From Chlorogloea purpurea SAG 13.99 (lineage in GTDB: Bacteria; Cyanobacteriota; Cyanobacteriia; Cyanobacteriales; Microcystaceae), in NCBI GenBank assembly GCA_016903695.1, contig JADQBB010000017.1, positions 16,457 through 80,456 of the forward strand: a stretch of DNA of 64,000 bases, written 5' to 3'. Below the pieces are notes generated by a model that saw only the letters and a program-made list of their open reading frames with translations, had not been told where the DNA came from and did not search any database. Of the stretch, positions 45,868 through 55,389 are shown piece by piece (position 1 is the stretch's first letter; every line of letters starts with the position of its first letter). Made by a program: the position numbers and the translations under genes.

Positions 45868-46061
45868 ACTACCGTTCCTCGCTCCCTGATGCTATTACAT
45901 CCATTTTAGGCGCTATTTCTGTAGAAGTAGTTACCGGGGATACATAGGTTATTAATTGGTGAGGGCGAAGCGAAAAATATGTGGAAAAGAAGGGGGTTAC
46001 ATTGCCATAATATTAAGAGTGGCTTTATCTTAGCTAGAAGTATTATTGGAAGTGTGCAAAA

Positions 46062-47345
46062 GTGACCCATACTAACTTAGATATATTAACCTTGACCGAT
46101 CCCGCGATAGCCAGTATTCTCCAGAAAGAATTACAGAGACAGAGAGATCACTTGGAATTGATCGCTAGTGAAAACTTTACCTCGCCCGCGGTGATGGCAG
46201 CACAAGGGTCAGTATTAACCAACAAATACGCCGAAGGATTACCCAAAAAACGTTATTACGGTGGCTGTGAATTCGTAGACCAAGCGGAACAATTAGCCAT
46301 CGATCGCATCAAACAACTATTCGGGGCCGCCCACGCTAACGTACAACCCCATTCGGGCGCTCAAGCTAACTTTGCAGTTTTCCTGACCCTCCTCAATCCA
46401 GGCGATACAATTCTGGGAATGGATTTATCCCACGGCGGACACCTGACCCACGGTTCACCGGTGAATGTATCCGGGAAATGGTTCGGGGCCAAACACTACG
46501 GCGTTAGTCCCGAAAACGAAAGATTGGATTTTGATCTGATCCGGGACATTGCCGTTAAAGAAAAGCCGAAACTGATCATCTGCGGCTATTCAGCGTATCC
46601 GAGAACGATCGATTTCGCCAAATTCCGCGCGATCGCCGATGAAGTAGGTGCGTATTTATTAGCCGACATCGCCCATATCGCCGGTTTGGTAGCCACAGGC
46701 CATCATCCCAATCCCCTGCCCTATTGCGACGTTGTTACTACCACCACCCATAAAACCCTGAGAGGACCCAGGGGCGGACTGATCATGACCCGTGACGAAG
46801 AATTGGGCAAAAAATTCGATAAATCCGTGTTCCCCGGCACTCAAGGCGGCCCCTTGGAACACGTTATCGCCGCCAAAGCGGTAGCCTTCGGGGAAGCCCT
46901 CAAACCGGAATTTAAAACCTATTCCGGTCAAGTGATCGCTAACGCGCAAGCCATGGCCGATCAACTAATGGCGCGGGGTTTGAAACTCGTCACCGATGGC
47001 ACTGATAATCACCTCATGTTAGTGGATTTACGTTCCGTGGGACTCACGGGTAAAGTAGCGGATGGATTAGTGAGCGAAGTCAATATCACCGCTAATAAAA
47101 ACACCGTGCCTTTCGACCCCGAATCTCCTTTCGTCACCAGCGGTTTGCGGTTAGGTTCACCGGCTATGACCAGCAGGGGCATGAAAGAACCTCAATTCAC
47201 GGAAATCGGTGATATTATCGCTCAGTTGCTGCTGAATCCAGGGGATGAAACTGTCAAAGTCCAGTGCCGGAATCGAGTGGCTAAACTCTGTAACGCTTTC
47301 CCCCTCTATCCCCATATCGGAAGTCCCGTCCCGGCCCTCGCTTAG
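46062..47345 (+). CDS. glyA: Serine hydroxymethyltransferase
   Basis: PLP enzyme interconverting serine and glycine with tetrahydrofolate. Seen: [13 protein letters not shown] near the N-terminus, [28 protein letters not shown], and the PLP lysine in [16 protein letters not shown] (about residue 230). 427 residues, normal. Start is a GTG at 46062; no in-frame ATG nearby fits better. The gene has its own terminator-like hairpin downstream. Confidence 0.97.
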   Translation: MTHTNLDILTLTDPAIASILQKELQRQRDHLELIASENFTSPAVMAAQGSVLTNKYAEGLPKKRYYGGCEFVDQAEQLAIDRIKQLFGAAHANVQPHSGAQANFAVFLTLLNPGDTILGMDLSHGGHLTHGSPVNVSGKWFGAKHYGVSPENERLDFDLIRDIAVKEKPKLIICGYSAYPRTIDFAKFRAIADEVGAYLLADIAHIAGLVATGHHPNPLPYCDVVTTTTHKTLRGPRGGLIMTRDEELGKKFDKSVFPGTQGGPLEHVIAAKAVAFGEALKPEFKTYSGQVIANAQAMADQLMARGLKLVTDGTDNHLMLVDLRSVGLTGKVADGLVSEVNITANKNTVPFDPESPFVTSGLRLGSPAMTSRGMKEPQFTEIGDIIAQLLLNPGDETVKVQCRNRVAKLCNAFPLYPHIGSPVPALA

Positions 47346-47367
47346 GATAAAACTGCACAAAAACTCT

Positions 47368-47397
47368 GGTTTTCAGGTACACTCAGGCCTGAGAACC
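47368..47397 (+). terminator. Hairpin downstream of glyA
   Basis: GGTTTTCAGG (47368-47377) pairs with CCTGAGAACC (47388-47397), a 10-bp stem with one G-U pair and a 10-base loop, 22 bases after the glyA stop. TAAACTTTA follows; moderate terminator shape. Confidence 0.5.
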
Positions 47398-47419
47398 TAA
47401 ACTTTATCCCTCTGCCCCC

Positions 47420-48496
47420 ATGTCTGGAGACTTATACTATATCATCGCTTTTCTCATTGCTAATCTGGTGGTTCTATGGAGTACCCCGGTGGTCAAAACC
47501 GTAGGCTTGAAAAGTGGCTACGTGGATCAACCAGGTGAACGCAAAGTCCATAAGAAACCGATGGTCAGATTGGGCGGCATTTCAATTTTTATCGGTTCAT
47601 TCACGGCTTTGATCATCGTTTGGTGGCTGGGGGGCTTTGCTGGCTTACCACCCGATCGAGAATGGGAGGTGTGGGGCGTAACTTTAGGCGGATTGGGATT
47701 TTTCTTGATCGGTCTGGGTGATGATCTATTCAATCTTACCCCCATCTCCCGTTTGATCATGGAATTCACTGTGGCTGCGTTGGCATGGGTGGCGGGGGTA
47801 AGAATCGATTTTCTTTCCATTCCCCTATCGGGATTAATTCATATTAGTTGGCTGAGTTTGCCCCTCACTCTCTTCTGGTTGGTGGGGATGGCTAATGCTA
47901 TTAATATGATTGACGGATTGGATGGTTTGGCCGCAGGTGTTTCTGGTATCTGCGCGGTGGTAATTCTCATCGTTACCTTGGTGATGGGACAACCGGCAGC
48001 GGCGATCATCGCGGCGGCTTTAGCGGGCGGCGCACTGGGTTTCTTACGCTACAATTTCAACCCGGCACAGATTTTCATGGGGGATGGGGGAGCCTATTTC
48101 ATGGGCTTTACCCTAGCTGGCGTGGCGGTAATCGGTCTGGCGAAAACCACGGCCGTAACGGCGGTAGCTGTGACCGCGGTGTTGTTACCTTATTTGATCC
48201 TGGCAGTACCTCTTCTAGATATGTCCACGGTGATCATCTCCCGTCTCAGTCGGGGTAGGTCTCCTTTCGCTGCCGATAAAGGGCATCTCCATCATCGTCT
48301 CTTGAAAGTGGGTATCTCCCATCGTCTCACTGTCCTTTTTATCTACTGCCTCACTCTTTGGGTGGGCAGTTTGGCTTTGGGCTTCTCTAATGTGCCTAGC
48401 GGCTGGGGTTTCGCTATCGGCGCTACTTTGTTATTGGGTTACGTGAGTTGGCAGGTTTGGCGTAATCGCCGGGTGGAGGAAGATAATGGCGGCTGA
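47420..48496 (+). CDS. Polyprenyl-phosphate sugar-1-phosphate transferase (WecA/MraY family)
   Basis: Integral membrane enzyme of glycosyltransferase family 4 (PNPT type): moves a sugar-phosphate from a UDP-sugar to undecaprenyl phosphate, starting surface polysaccharide synthesis. About 10-11 helices. Family motifs are GLKSGYVDQPGERKVHKKPMVRLGGISIF, split by a helix, then LGDDLFNLTPISRLIMEF, NMIDGLDGLAAG, QIFMGDGGAYFMG and DKGHLHHRLL. It is closer to WecA/TagO than to MraY. 358 residues. Overlaps cinA by 11 bases. Confidence 0.85.
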   Translation: MSGDLYYIIAFLIANLVVLWSTPVVKTVGLKSGYVDQPGERKVHKKPMVRLGGISIFIGSFTALIIVWWLGGFAGLPPDREWEVWGVTLGGLGFFLIGLGDDLFNLTPISRLIMEFTVAALAWVAGVRIDFLSIPLSGLIHISWLSLPLTLFWLVGMANAINMIDGLDGLAAGVSGICAVVILIVTLVMGQPAAAIIAAALAGGALGFLRYNFNPAQIFMGDGGAYFMGFTLAGVAVIGLAKTTAVTAVAVTAVLLPYLILAVPLLDMSTVIISRLSRGRSPFAADKGHLHHRLLKVGISHRLTVLFIYCLTLWVGSLALGFSNVPSGWGFAIGATLLLGYVSWQVWRNRRVEEDNGG

Positions 48497-49736
48497 AATT
48501 ATTTGCGTCGGTACTGAGTTGTTGCTGGGGGATATTGTTAATACTAATGCTCAATTCCTCGCCCTGGAATTGGCTTCTCTGGGTATCCCCCATTATTTTC
48601 AGACGGTTGTGGGAGATAATATCGATCGTCTCTGTAGTGCTATTGAAATTGCTTCCGGGCGCGCGGACATCCTCATCTTTACCGGTGGTTTGGGGCCAAC
48701 TCCCGATGATTTGACCCACGATGCTATCGGCGCTTTTTTCAAGTCTCCCCTCGTGGAATATCCCGAAATCGTGGCGGATATAACGACCAAGTTCGCTCGC
48801 ATCGATCGCCCGATGACTCCCAGTAATCTCAAGCAGGCTCTACTCCCAGGCGGAGCATCGATTCTCCCCAATCCCTCCGGCACCGCACCCGGAATTATCT
48901 GGCAACCTCGCCCCGGATTGAGTTTACTGACTTTCCCCGGTGTGCCCTCGGAAATGCGCAAAATGTGGCGGGAAACAGCCGTTACCTATCTCAAGAGTTT
49001 GGGCTGGGGTAGTAATATTATTTACAGTCGTCTGATGCGTTTCTACGGGATTGGTGAATCGGCCCTGGCCGCTAAGGTAACTCATCTTTTCGATTCCTCT
49101 AATCCTACCGTGGCTCCCTATGCCGGTATGGGCGAGGTGCGTCTACGGGTATCGGCTTATGCTTCTTCTCAAACCCAAGCCGTCTCTTTAATCGAGCCGG
49201 TAGCGCAAGAGATTATTAGCATCGCCGGACTCGATTATTTTGGCTCTGACGATGATAGTTTGGCTTCGATCGTCAGCACGCTTCTTTTAGAGCGGGGGGA
49301 AACTCTGAGCGTGGCTGAATCCTGCACGGGGGGAGGTTTGGGGCAGATGTTAACAGATATGCCTGGCAGTTCGGCTTATTTCAAAGGCGGTGTGATAGCT
49401 TATGATAATTCGGTGAAGGCTTCTTTATTGGGAGTTGATTCTTCCGCTCTGGAGTTACATGGGGCCGTGAGCGAGACAGTTGCCAGTCAGATGGCGCGCG
49501 GTGTGCGCGATCGCCTGGGTACGGATTGGGGCGTGAGTATCACGGGTATCGCCGGGCCGGGGGGTGGTACGGAAACGAAACCTGTCGGGTTGGTTTATAT
49601 CGGTTTGGCCAATCCCCAGGGTGAGGTAAAATCCTTCGAGTACCGCTTTAGTTCTTACAGGGATCGATTGACAATTCGTTCTTTAAGTGCTTTAAGTGCC
49701 TTGGATCGATTACGCCGCTATTTACTGGAAGGTTAA
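48486..49736 (+). CDS. cinA: CinA-family protein
   Basis: Two-domain protein. The N-terminal molybdopterin-binding-like domain (MAAEIICVGTELLLGDIVNTN, FTGGLGPTPDDLT) has been given NMN/ADP-ribose pyrophosphatase activity in other species. The C-terminal domain (about 250-416, ESCTGGGLGQMLTDMPGSSAYFKGGVIAYD and GIAGPGGGTETKPVG) is the nicotinamide-nucleotide amidase (PncC-like) domain. 416 residues, complete. It overlaps the WecA-like gene by 11 bases. Confidence 0.93.
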   Translation: MAAEIICVGTELLLGDIVNTNAQFLALELASLGIPHYFQTVVGDNIDRLCSAIEIASGRADILIFTGGLGPTPDDLTHDAIGAFFKSPLVEYPEIVADITTKFARIDRPMTPSNLKQALLPGGASILPNPSGTAPGIIWQPRPGLSLLTFPGVPSEMRKMWRETAVTYLKSLGWGSNIIYSRLMRFYGIGESALAAKVTHLFDSSNPTVAPYAGMGEVRLRVSAYASSQTQAVSLIEPVAQEIISIAGLDYFGSDDDSLASIVSTLLLERGETLSVAESCTGGGLGQMLTDMPGSSAYFKGGVIAYDNSVKASLLGVDSSALELHGAVSETVASQMARGVRDRLGTDWGVSITGIAGPGGGTETKPVGLVYIGLANPQGEVKSFEYRFSSYRDRLTIRSLSALSALDRLRRYLLEG

Positions 49737-49888
49737 GTTTCGCAGGGGATTAATTTTTCTAAAAGTTATCCCCAAGATAAAAAGCTATGTTAAGCTTAAT
49801 ATAAATATAAAATATAAATCGACTCTGTTCGTCAAATCAGTAACCGATTGAAAGTTAATTTAATGCTAAGGTCGTGAGCGGAATTTGT

Positions 49889-49916
49889 TTGACAGACAGA
49901 CCATGATCGCTAATAT
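49889..49916 (+). promoter_or_regulatory. Sigma-70 type promoter for the small ORF and aroQ
   Basis: A consensus TTGACA at 49889-49894 and TAATAT at 49911-49916 with a 16-base spacer. Transcription would start near 49923, 15 bases before the small ORF at 49938. Best promoter match noticed in the window by eye. Confidence 0.65.
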
Positions 49917-49937
49917 TGTACGGGAGCTATTCGATCG

Positions 49938-50078
49938 ATGGACTATTTAGAAAGAGTACTGGAAAAGTTAAGAGAGTGGGCGAGAGAATTGATAGATAGT
50001 CTTTTCGGGCCCGAAACCGAACCGGAACCGGAACTAATTCCTATCCCCGTGCATGAGAGAAATAATCGTCGTCGTTAA
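49938..50078 (+). CDS. 46-residue small protein upstream of aroQ
   Basis: ATG 49938 to TAA 50076-50078. The product opens with an amphipathic helix ([20 protein letters not shown]), then an acidic Pro-Glu repeat (ETEPEPEL), and ends in RNNRRR. A near-consensus promoter ends about 20 bases upstream and aroQ starts 17 bases downstream, so it looks expressed and co-transcribed. Strong coding character for its size; I recall similar small proteins in cyanobacteria but cannot verify. Function unknown; a membrane-surface or protein-binding peptide is inference. Confidence 0.65.
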   Translation: MDYLERVLEKLREWARELIDSLFGPETEPEPELIPIPVHERNNRRR

Positions 50079-50095
50079 CCACCGCTAGAAAAGCT

Positions 50096-50557
50096 TTGCA
50101 AAAAACGAGTATTCTGGTCTTGAACGGGCCAAATCTTAATCTACTGGGAAAACGTGAGCCTAGCTTGTACGGTAGCGTCACTTTAGACGGCATTAATAAA
50201 ATGTTAGGTTTGGAAGCCCAAAGGTTGGGAGTGGTTATAGAGTCGCTACAATCTAACCATGAAGGAATTTTAATCGACACTATCCATGAAGCGGCCGGAA
50301 CCCACAGGGGAATAATTATTAACGCCGGGGCTTACACACATACCAGCATAGCCATCAGGGATGCGTTACTGGGGGTTAAATTACCTGTAGTGGAAGTACA
50401 TCTCAGTAATATTCACGCGCGAGAAAGTTTCCGTCATCATTCCTACATAGCCGATATAGCCATAGGACAGATTAGCGGCTTCGGTGCGGAGAGTTACCGT
50501 TTAGGATTACTCGCTCTAGTAGATTATTTAGAGAAGAAAGCTGACTCGATGAACTGA
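50096..50557 (+). CDS. aroQ: 3-dehydroquinate dehydratase, type II
   Basis: Shikimate-pathway enzyme, 153 residues. Motifs: [21 protein letters not shown] (catalytic Tyr), [32 protein letters not shown] and [21 protein letters not shown] (catalytic His). The start is TTG at 50096 since no ATG lies before the conserved N-terminus. It follows the 46-residue ORF by 17 bases, in the same transcript as far as one can see. Confidence 0.95.
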   Translation: MQKTSILVLNGPNLNLLGKREPSLYGSVTLDGINKMLGLEAQRLGVVIESLQSNHEGILIDTIHEAAGTHRGIIINAGAYTHTSIAIRDALLGVKLPVVEVHLSNIHARESFRHHSYIADIAIGQISGFGAESYRLGLLALVDYLEKKADSMN

Positions 50558-50644
50558 TAACGATCGATCCCACCGATGGCTGAAAGTAAAAGAGAGGTTA
50601 AAATAGGCGATAAAATCACCTCCATAAGAAATAGGGAATTAAAC

Positions 50645-51718
50645 ATGAATAATTATTCTCAGAGAGAGCCTACATTTCATATCCTGATCATAGGAGAAGT
50701 TCCCTTCGACTTAAGTTTTATATTTTGCTTACTCACGGCGCAGGGATATATCATTCACAGTACGATCGATGGAGAACAAGGGCTATATATGGGAAAAGCT
50801 TCCTCGCCCGCTTTAATTATCATCAGCACTTTAATTCAATCGCCCGATGCCTATAGCCTCTGTGAAAAAATTAAAGCTACTCCGTCTTTTAAAGAAGTTC
50901 CGGTTTTATTTCTTAACGGGGAAAATCCGCATTTTAAAACCGTTCAAGTATTTAAATCCGGGGGTTTTGATTATATTAGTCATCCTTTTTCCGCCGAAGA
51001 ATTTTTGACACGTATCCGGCACTCACTAACTATAGTACAGCTCAGTAATGAACTACAAGAAAAAAGTATCAAGTTGCACAATTCCTTAGAAGAATTGCAA
51101 AAATTAGAAAATTATATTCAAGAAGTTTACGACGAACTAAGAAGTTATTCTTTCCTCGATAGTTTAACCCAGATAGCGAATAAAAGAAGTTTCGAGGAAT
51201 ATATTAATCGAGAATGGCGGCGTTGTCTGAGAGAGAGAGTAACTAAAGGAGATATTGAACCGCTGTTTTTATCGCTGATTCTCTGCGATGTAGATTATTT
51301 CAAAACTTATAACGATGTATACGGTATGGCGGCGGGAGACGAATGTTTACAAAAAATAGCTGCGTTAATTGGCGAAGGGGCAAAACGTCCCGCTGATATA
51401 GTAGCTCGTCAAGGGGGTGATTCTTTCTTAATTTTATTACCCAATACAAATTACGAAGGAGCAGTCACGGTAGTTAACGTGATCCGTGAAAAACTAAAAG
51501 ACTTGCAGATTTCTCACCCCTATTCCCCTATCAGCGATCAAATAACTCTCAGTTACGGGGTAGTTACCTGTGAACCTGATAAAGATTCAAGCCCTGAGTC
51601 ATTAGTGCAAAAATCATTAGAAGTTTTGGCCAAAGTAAAAAAAGAAGGAGGTGATAAAATTTTCGGGGAAACTCTTTCAAAGCACCTTAGAGATGAAGTT
51701 ATAAATCAACCGGAATAA
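50645..51718 (+). CDS. Pseudo-receiver plus degenerate GGDEF (GGDSF) protein
   Basis: Two-domain signalling protein of about 357 residues. The receiver fold (about 10-125) lacks its key residues: the acidic pair reads GE, the phospho-acceptor Asp is Ser in IIISTLIQS, the Thr/Ser is Asn in FLNGE, and the Lys is His in SHPFS. A coiled coil (about 130-180) leads to a GGDEF domain whose motif is QGGDSF, so catalysis is unlikely. The I-site RPAD five residues earlier is intact, as in c-di-GMP-binding effectors. Start: the frame opens at 50576, but ATG 50645 has AGGGA 7-8 bases upstream. Its 3' end overlaps the convergent kinase gene by 42 bases. Confidence 0.85.
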   Translation: MNNYSQREPTFHILIIGEVPFDLSFIFCLLTAQGYIIHSTIDGEQGLYMGKASSPALIIISTLIQSPDAYSLCEKIKATPSFKEVPVLFLNGENPHFKTVQVFKSGGFDYISHPFSAEEFLTRIRHSLTIVQLSNELQEKSIKLHNSLEELQKLENYIQEVYDELRSYSFLDSLTQIANKRSFEEYINREWRRCLRERVTKGDIEPLFLSLILCDVDYFKTYNDVYGMAAGDECLQKIAALIGEGAKRPADIVARQGGDSFLILLPNTNYEGAVTVVNVIREKLKDLQISHPYSPISDQITLSYGVVTCEPDKDSSPESLVQKSLEVLAKVKKEGGDKIFGETLSKHLRDEVINQPE

Positions 51719-53050
51719 TACAGCGACCATAATCGCACCCAAACCCGTGAAGAGGGCGAGAATGAAAATATTGGGTAAGGTGAGCGTACCTCTTAATTTA
51801 GGGATGATAGCGATTAAAAACGTAAAGATAGCCAAGAGAATCAGTAAATCTTTTCGATCGAGCAACTGATAACTAATAGAAAGTCCAACCGCTGCCATTA
51901 TTACTAAAGCGATAACTATGCCGACAGAGGGGATTAAATTAGTGGCGGCGATAGATACTAAAGACCCAGTAAATCCAATCAACCCGGCAGAGGTGATAAT
52001 TTTCAGTAAGGGTATGGTTGGCTTCGGTGGTGCTAGAACTTGTGGCGGCGGGGCTTGTACCGGTGGGGCCGTTTGTTGTACCGTGAGGGGAGGCGCGGGC
52101 AAAGTGCTGACATTCAGTTTTGATAAAATTTCCCCGGCATTTTCAAAACGATCGAGGGGATTGGGCTGTAACATGGTATTTAAAATATTAGCCAGATCGT
52201 TACTGACTCCAGGTGCGTAAGGTTGCCAGCGCCAAACTTTACTAGTGGGGTTAAAGAGATCCTCCGGGGTGCGATTGGTCAGTAGAGAGACGCAGGTAGC
52301 GGCGAGAGCGTATAAATCCGATGATGGGGATACGGCCCCTCCCGTTTGCTGTTCCGGGGAAGCGTAGCCGGGGGTATAGATCTGTGTTGAGACCGCTTTG
52401 ATGTTAGCTACTTGTTTGACCGATCCGAAATCGATCAGATAGATTTTATCCCCATTATCTTGAATGATATTACTGGGTTTTATGTCCCTGTGGATCACAC
52501 CGATAGAGTGAATATATTTGAGAATTTGTAATAAGTCTCCGAGGATATTTCTGACTTCCGCTTCTGAAAAAGGAGCATTTTTAGTTTCTAGTTTCTTTTC
52601 CAGCGTTTGTCCGTCTATATATTCTTGTACCAGATAGAAGAAACGATCATTTTTTTCCGTGAGGGGATTGGGCACATTGAGGGGAAAAGACGCGTATAAT
52701 TCGGGGATGCCTGGACATTCACGCCCTAAATCCGCCAAGACTTCCGCTTCTTGGATGAACAATTTCTGAGCCTTTTCTAAAGCTTGAGTACCTAAATTAC
52801 CGGCGGGTTGAAACTGTTTGACCACGCATTTTTTCAGCCTTGGATGAAAACGATCGCTCGCCAAGAAAGCGGCCCCGAAACCCCCTTGGCCTAAAAGGGA
52901 GGACGGGATATATCTCCCCCCTATAATTAAAGGCATCCTACAACTGGTGCAATAAACTTGTTCCACGGAACCCAATTTATCTCTGTCGTCTAGAGCGGGC
53001 ATCATGTTTTTAGGACGGGGGCAATGGGGACGAGTACAAATAATTTCCAT
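51677..53050 (-). CDS. Eukaryotic-type Ser/Thr protein kinase with zinc ribbon and membrane tail
   Basis: The N-terminus has CTRPHCPRP and CTSCRMP (four-Cys zinc ribbon). The kinase domain has the Gly loop LGQGGFGAAF, Lys in CVVKQFQP, catalytic loop HRDIKPSN, DFG in LIDFGSVKQV and APE-like SPEQ. It is full length (about 45-310). A Pro-rich linker (QQTAPPVQAPPPQVLAPP) is followed by four C-terminal membrane helices. 457 residues. The stop region overlaps the end of the GGDSF gene by 42 bases. It lies 12 bases downstream of gltX on the same strand. Substrates unknown. Confidence 0.92.
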   Translation of the reverse strand: MEIICTRPHCPRPKNMMPALDDRDKLGSVEQVYCTSCRMPLIIGGRYIPSSLLGQGGFGAAFLASDRFHPRLKKCVVKQFQPAGNLGTQALEKAQKLFIQEAEVLADLGRECPGIPELYASFPLNVPNPLTEKNDRFFYLVQEYIDGQTLEKKLETKNAPFSEAEVRNILGDLLQILKYIHSIGVIHRDIKPSNIIQDNGDKIYLIDFGSVKQVANIKAVSTQIYTPGYASPEQQTGGAVSPSSDLYALAATCVSLLTNRTPEDLFNPTSKVWRWQPYAPGVSNDLANILNTMLQPNPLDRFENAGEILSKLNVSTLPAPPLTVQQTAPPVQAPPPQVLAPPKPTIPLLKIITSAGLIGFTGSLVSIAATNLIPSVGIVIALVIMAAVGLSISYQLLDRKDLLILLAIFTFLIAIIPKLRGTLTLPNIFILALFTGLGAIMVAVLFRLIYNFISKVL

Positions 53051-53062
53051 GAGTCCAAAAGG

Positions 53063-54508
53063 TTAAATTTTAGTTAAGGCAGACTGCAATCGCAATTTAT
53101 CCCAACCTTTTTGATTTAATAATAACCAAGACTGCATTAAATCCGGCCCCTGTAATTCACCCATCAAAGCGGCGCGAAAAGATTTCATCACCACCCCTTT
53201 TTTGACGTTGTGAGCTTTGGTAACATCGTTAATGATGGTTTGTGTCGTGTTGCCATCGAGATTATCTGGAATAGCCGAGAGAATGGCTGTGATAATATCT
53301 TTGACTCCCGCTTGTTGTAGCTGGTTTAAAGCAGTCTCCGAGTACGGGACTTCGGGGGAGTGGAGTAACGAAACTTCTTTCACACAGTCGGGAAGAAGGG
53401 TCAAACTCGGCGCTATTAAACTCGTCAGAGATTCCAACCAGGGCCTATCCCCGGTAAGATCGAATTCATAACCCGCCTCTTGCCAGTAGGGTAATAATAA
53501 CTCCACCAATTGAGGTGCGGGCATTTTGTGCAGATACTGGCTGTTAATCCAATTTAATTTCTGCCAGTCAAACTTGGCACCAGCTTTATTAACTCGATCG
53601 AGACTGAATAACTCGGCAGCTTCTTGGAGACCGAAGATTTCTTGGGTGGAATCAGGGGCCGTCCAACCTAGTAACAACATATAATTACCCATAGCTTGGG
53701 GCACGTAACCCATACGTTTAAAATCATCGATCGAAGTTACCCCATCCCGCTTCGATAATTTCCGTCCCTCTTGATTCAAGATCAAAGGTGTATGGGCGAA
53801 TACCGGCACGTCAGCCCCTAAAGCCTCATAAAGTAAAATCTGCTTGGCCGTGTTAGCGATGTGGTCTTCACCGCGAATTACGTGGGTGATTTTCATATCA
53901 ATATCATCCACGACCACGGCGAGATTATACAGGGGTTGGCCGAAGATTTCCCCGTCGGTTTCCGGTGTCCTAGCGATTACCATATCACCGCCGAGATCGC
54001 TACCCTGCCAACTCATCCCACCGCGAATAAGATCGTTCCAGACGATTTCTCGATCGTCTTCTATGATAAAGCGAATCACGGGTTTTCTCCCCTCGGCTTC
54101 AAAAGCGGATCTTTCTTCTGCCGTCAACTGCCGGTGACGGTTATCGTAGCGGGGGGCGAGATTTTTCGCAGTTTGTTCTTCTCGCATCTGTTCTAATTCT
54201 TGGGTGCTACAGTAACATTTATAAGCCAGCCCTTTTGCCAGTAAAGTTTCAATTGCTTGACGGTATAAATCCATTCTCTGGGTTTGAAAAAATGGACCTT
54301 CATCCCAATCTAAATTCAGCCACTTTAATCCAGAGAGGATATTCTCCGTGTATTCGGGACGGGAGCGCTCTAGATCGGTATCTTCTACTCTGATAATGAA
54401 TTTACCTTTTTGATTGCGGGCGAATAGCCAGTTGAATATTGCTGTTCTGGCTGTACCTATATGGAGGTTGCCGGTAGGACTCGGTGCTATGCGTACTCTT
54501 ACTGTCAT
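53063..54508 (-). CDS. gltX: Glutamyl-tRNA synthetase
   Basis: Charges tRNA-Glu, whose product also feeds HemA for chlorophyll. Class I marks: [27 protein letters not shown] at the start (HIGH as HIGT), with KLSKRDGVT as the KMSKS equivalent (about residue 252). The zinc-type Cys cluster is [10 protein letters not shown]. 481 residues, no C-terminal CAAD domain fused, although a stand-alone CAAD gene is nearby. Start ATG 54508. It begins 12 bases before the kinase gene and follows the rre1 terminator. Confidence 0.96.
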   Translation of the reverse strand: MTVRVRIAPSPTGNLHIGTARTAIFNWLFARNQKGKFIIRVEDTDLERSRPEYTENILSGLKWLNLDWDEGPFFQTQRMDLYRQAIETLLAKGLAYKCYCSTQELEQMREEQTAKNLAPRYDNRHRQLTAEERSAFEAEGRKPVIRFIIEDDREIVWNDLIRGGMSWQGSDLGGDMVIARTPETDGEIFGQPLYNLAVVVDDIDMKITHVIRGEDHIANTAKQILLYEALGADVPVFAHTPLILNQEGRKLSKRDGVTSIDDFKRMGYVPQAMGNYMLLLGWTAPDSTQEIFGLQEAAELFSLDRVNKAGAKFDWQKLNWINSQYLHKMPAPQLVELLLPYWQEAGYEFDLTGDRPWLESLTSLIAPSLTLLPDCVKEVSLLHSPEVPYSETALNQLQQAGVKDIITAILSAIPDNLDGNTTQTIINDVTKAHNVKKGVVMKSFRAALMGELQGPDLMQSWLLLNQKGWDKLRLQSALTKI

Positions 54509-54637
54509 TATTTAACTCCTATTTTAAAACAGTCTTTTATTTTACCTTGATTACTATATTTTCTATCTCTATTTTTGGTAGTTATTTTAACATTTTTTAA
54601 AAAATTATTTTGTGATATTTTTAAGAGTTTCTATCAT

Positions 54638-54664
54638 AAATCCTCTCTAACCAAGAGAGGATTT
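54638..54664 (-). terminator. Terminator downstream of rre1
   Basis: AAATCCTCTCT (54638-54648) and AGAGAGGATTT (54654-54664) are perfect 11-bp complements with a 5-base loop, 50 bases after the rre1 stop on the minus strand. It separates that cluster from gltX. Confidence 0.72.
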
Positions 54665-54714
54665 ATACAAGAATCAAGATAAAATTTACCAGGCTTTTTA
54701 TAGGTTGCCTCCTA

Positions 54715-55365
54715 TCAAGCCATATTACATTCAATAGCCCAGCGGGCTAATTCAGTACGGTTATTGAGATTCGTTTTATTGAGCATATTAGAAACATGAC
54801 TTTCGATCGTCCTCTGGCTCACTTTTAATTTCTCGGCTATTTCCCTGTTAGCCATGCCTTGGGCCACCAGTTGGACTACTTTTAATTCCGTGGGAGTTAA
54901 TTCTACGTTACTGGGTACGTTAATACGCGTACTGTCGTCCGTATTCGGGCGGGTGCCGCGACCTTTTAAACGGCCCGCTTGCTTGAGGGAGGCTTCTACT
55001 TGAGCCACTAATTCTTCCGGTTCAAAAGGCTTCACCATATATACATCGGCACCGGTGATCAGTCCTTTAACTTTATCTTGACTCTGGCCTTTAGCGGAGA
55101 GAAACATCACGGGAATCCAATTGGTGCGATTATTCTGGCGTATCTTCTCTACAAACGCATAACCATCCATCTCCGGCATCATCACGTCGCAGATGATTAA
55201 ATCCGGTAAAGCTTTTTCCAATATTTCTAAGCCTTCTCGCCCATTTTCAGCGGTGGTTACTTGATAGCCGCGAAATTCTAGATAGTCTTTGACGAGTAAT
55301 ATTAAATTGGGATCGTCGTCAATTAATAACAGTTGTTTAGATTCGGTTTTGTTAACGTCTTTCAT
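54715..55365 (-). CDS. rre1: NarL-type response regulator Rre1 (Ycf29-like)
   Basis: Receiver plus LuxR/NarL helix-turn-helix, 216 residues. Receiver: DDDPN acidic cluster, phospho-Asp in LIICDVMMPEMDG (about residue 60), Thr/Ser in FLSAKG, Lys in MVKPFEPEE. Output: LTPTELKVVQLVAQGMANREIAE and VSQRTIESHVSNML, split by one residue. It closely resembles cyanobacterial Rre1/Ycf29, a stress regulator that controls heat-shock and other genes and is paired with Hik34/Hik2 in Synechocystis. The histidine-kinase partner is not in this window. Last of the vwa-caad-ferredoxin-rre1 string. Confidence 0.85.
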   Translation of the reverse strand: MKDVNKTESKQLLLIDDDPNLILLVKDYLEFRGYQVTTAENGREGLEILEKALPDLIICDVMMPEMDGYAFVEKIRQNNRTNWIPVMFLSAKGQSQDKVKGLITGADVYMVKPFEPEELVAQVEASLKQAGRLKGRGTRPNTDDSTRINVPSNVELTPTELKVVQLVAQGMANREIAEKLKVSQRTIESHVSNMLNKTNLNNRTELARWAIECNMA

Positions 55366-55389
55366 CGGTGATAGCTAAGGTGTGATGGA

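Noticed and set aside
49745..49773. Inverted repeat GGGGAT/ATCCCC after cinA
   Set aside because: Six-bp stem with a mismatched inner part and no T-run. Possible terminator, but evidence is thin.
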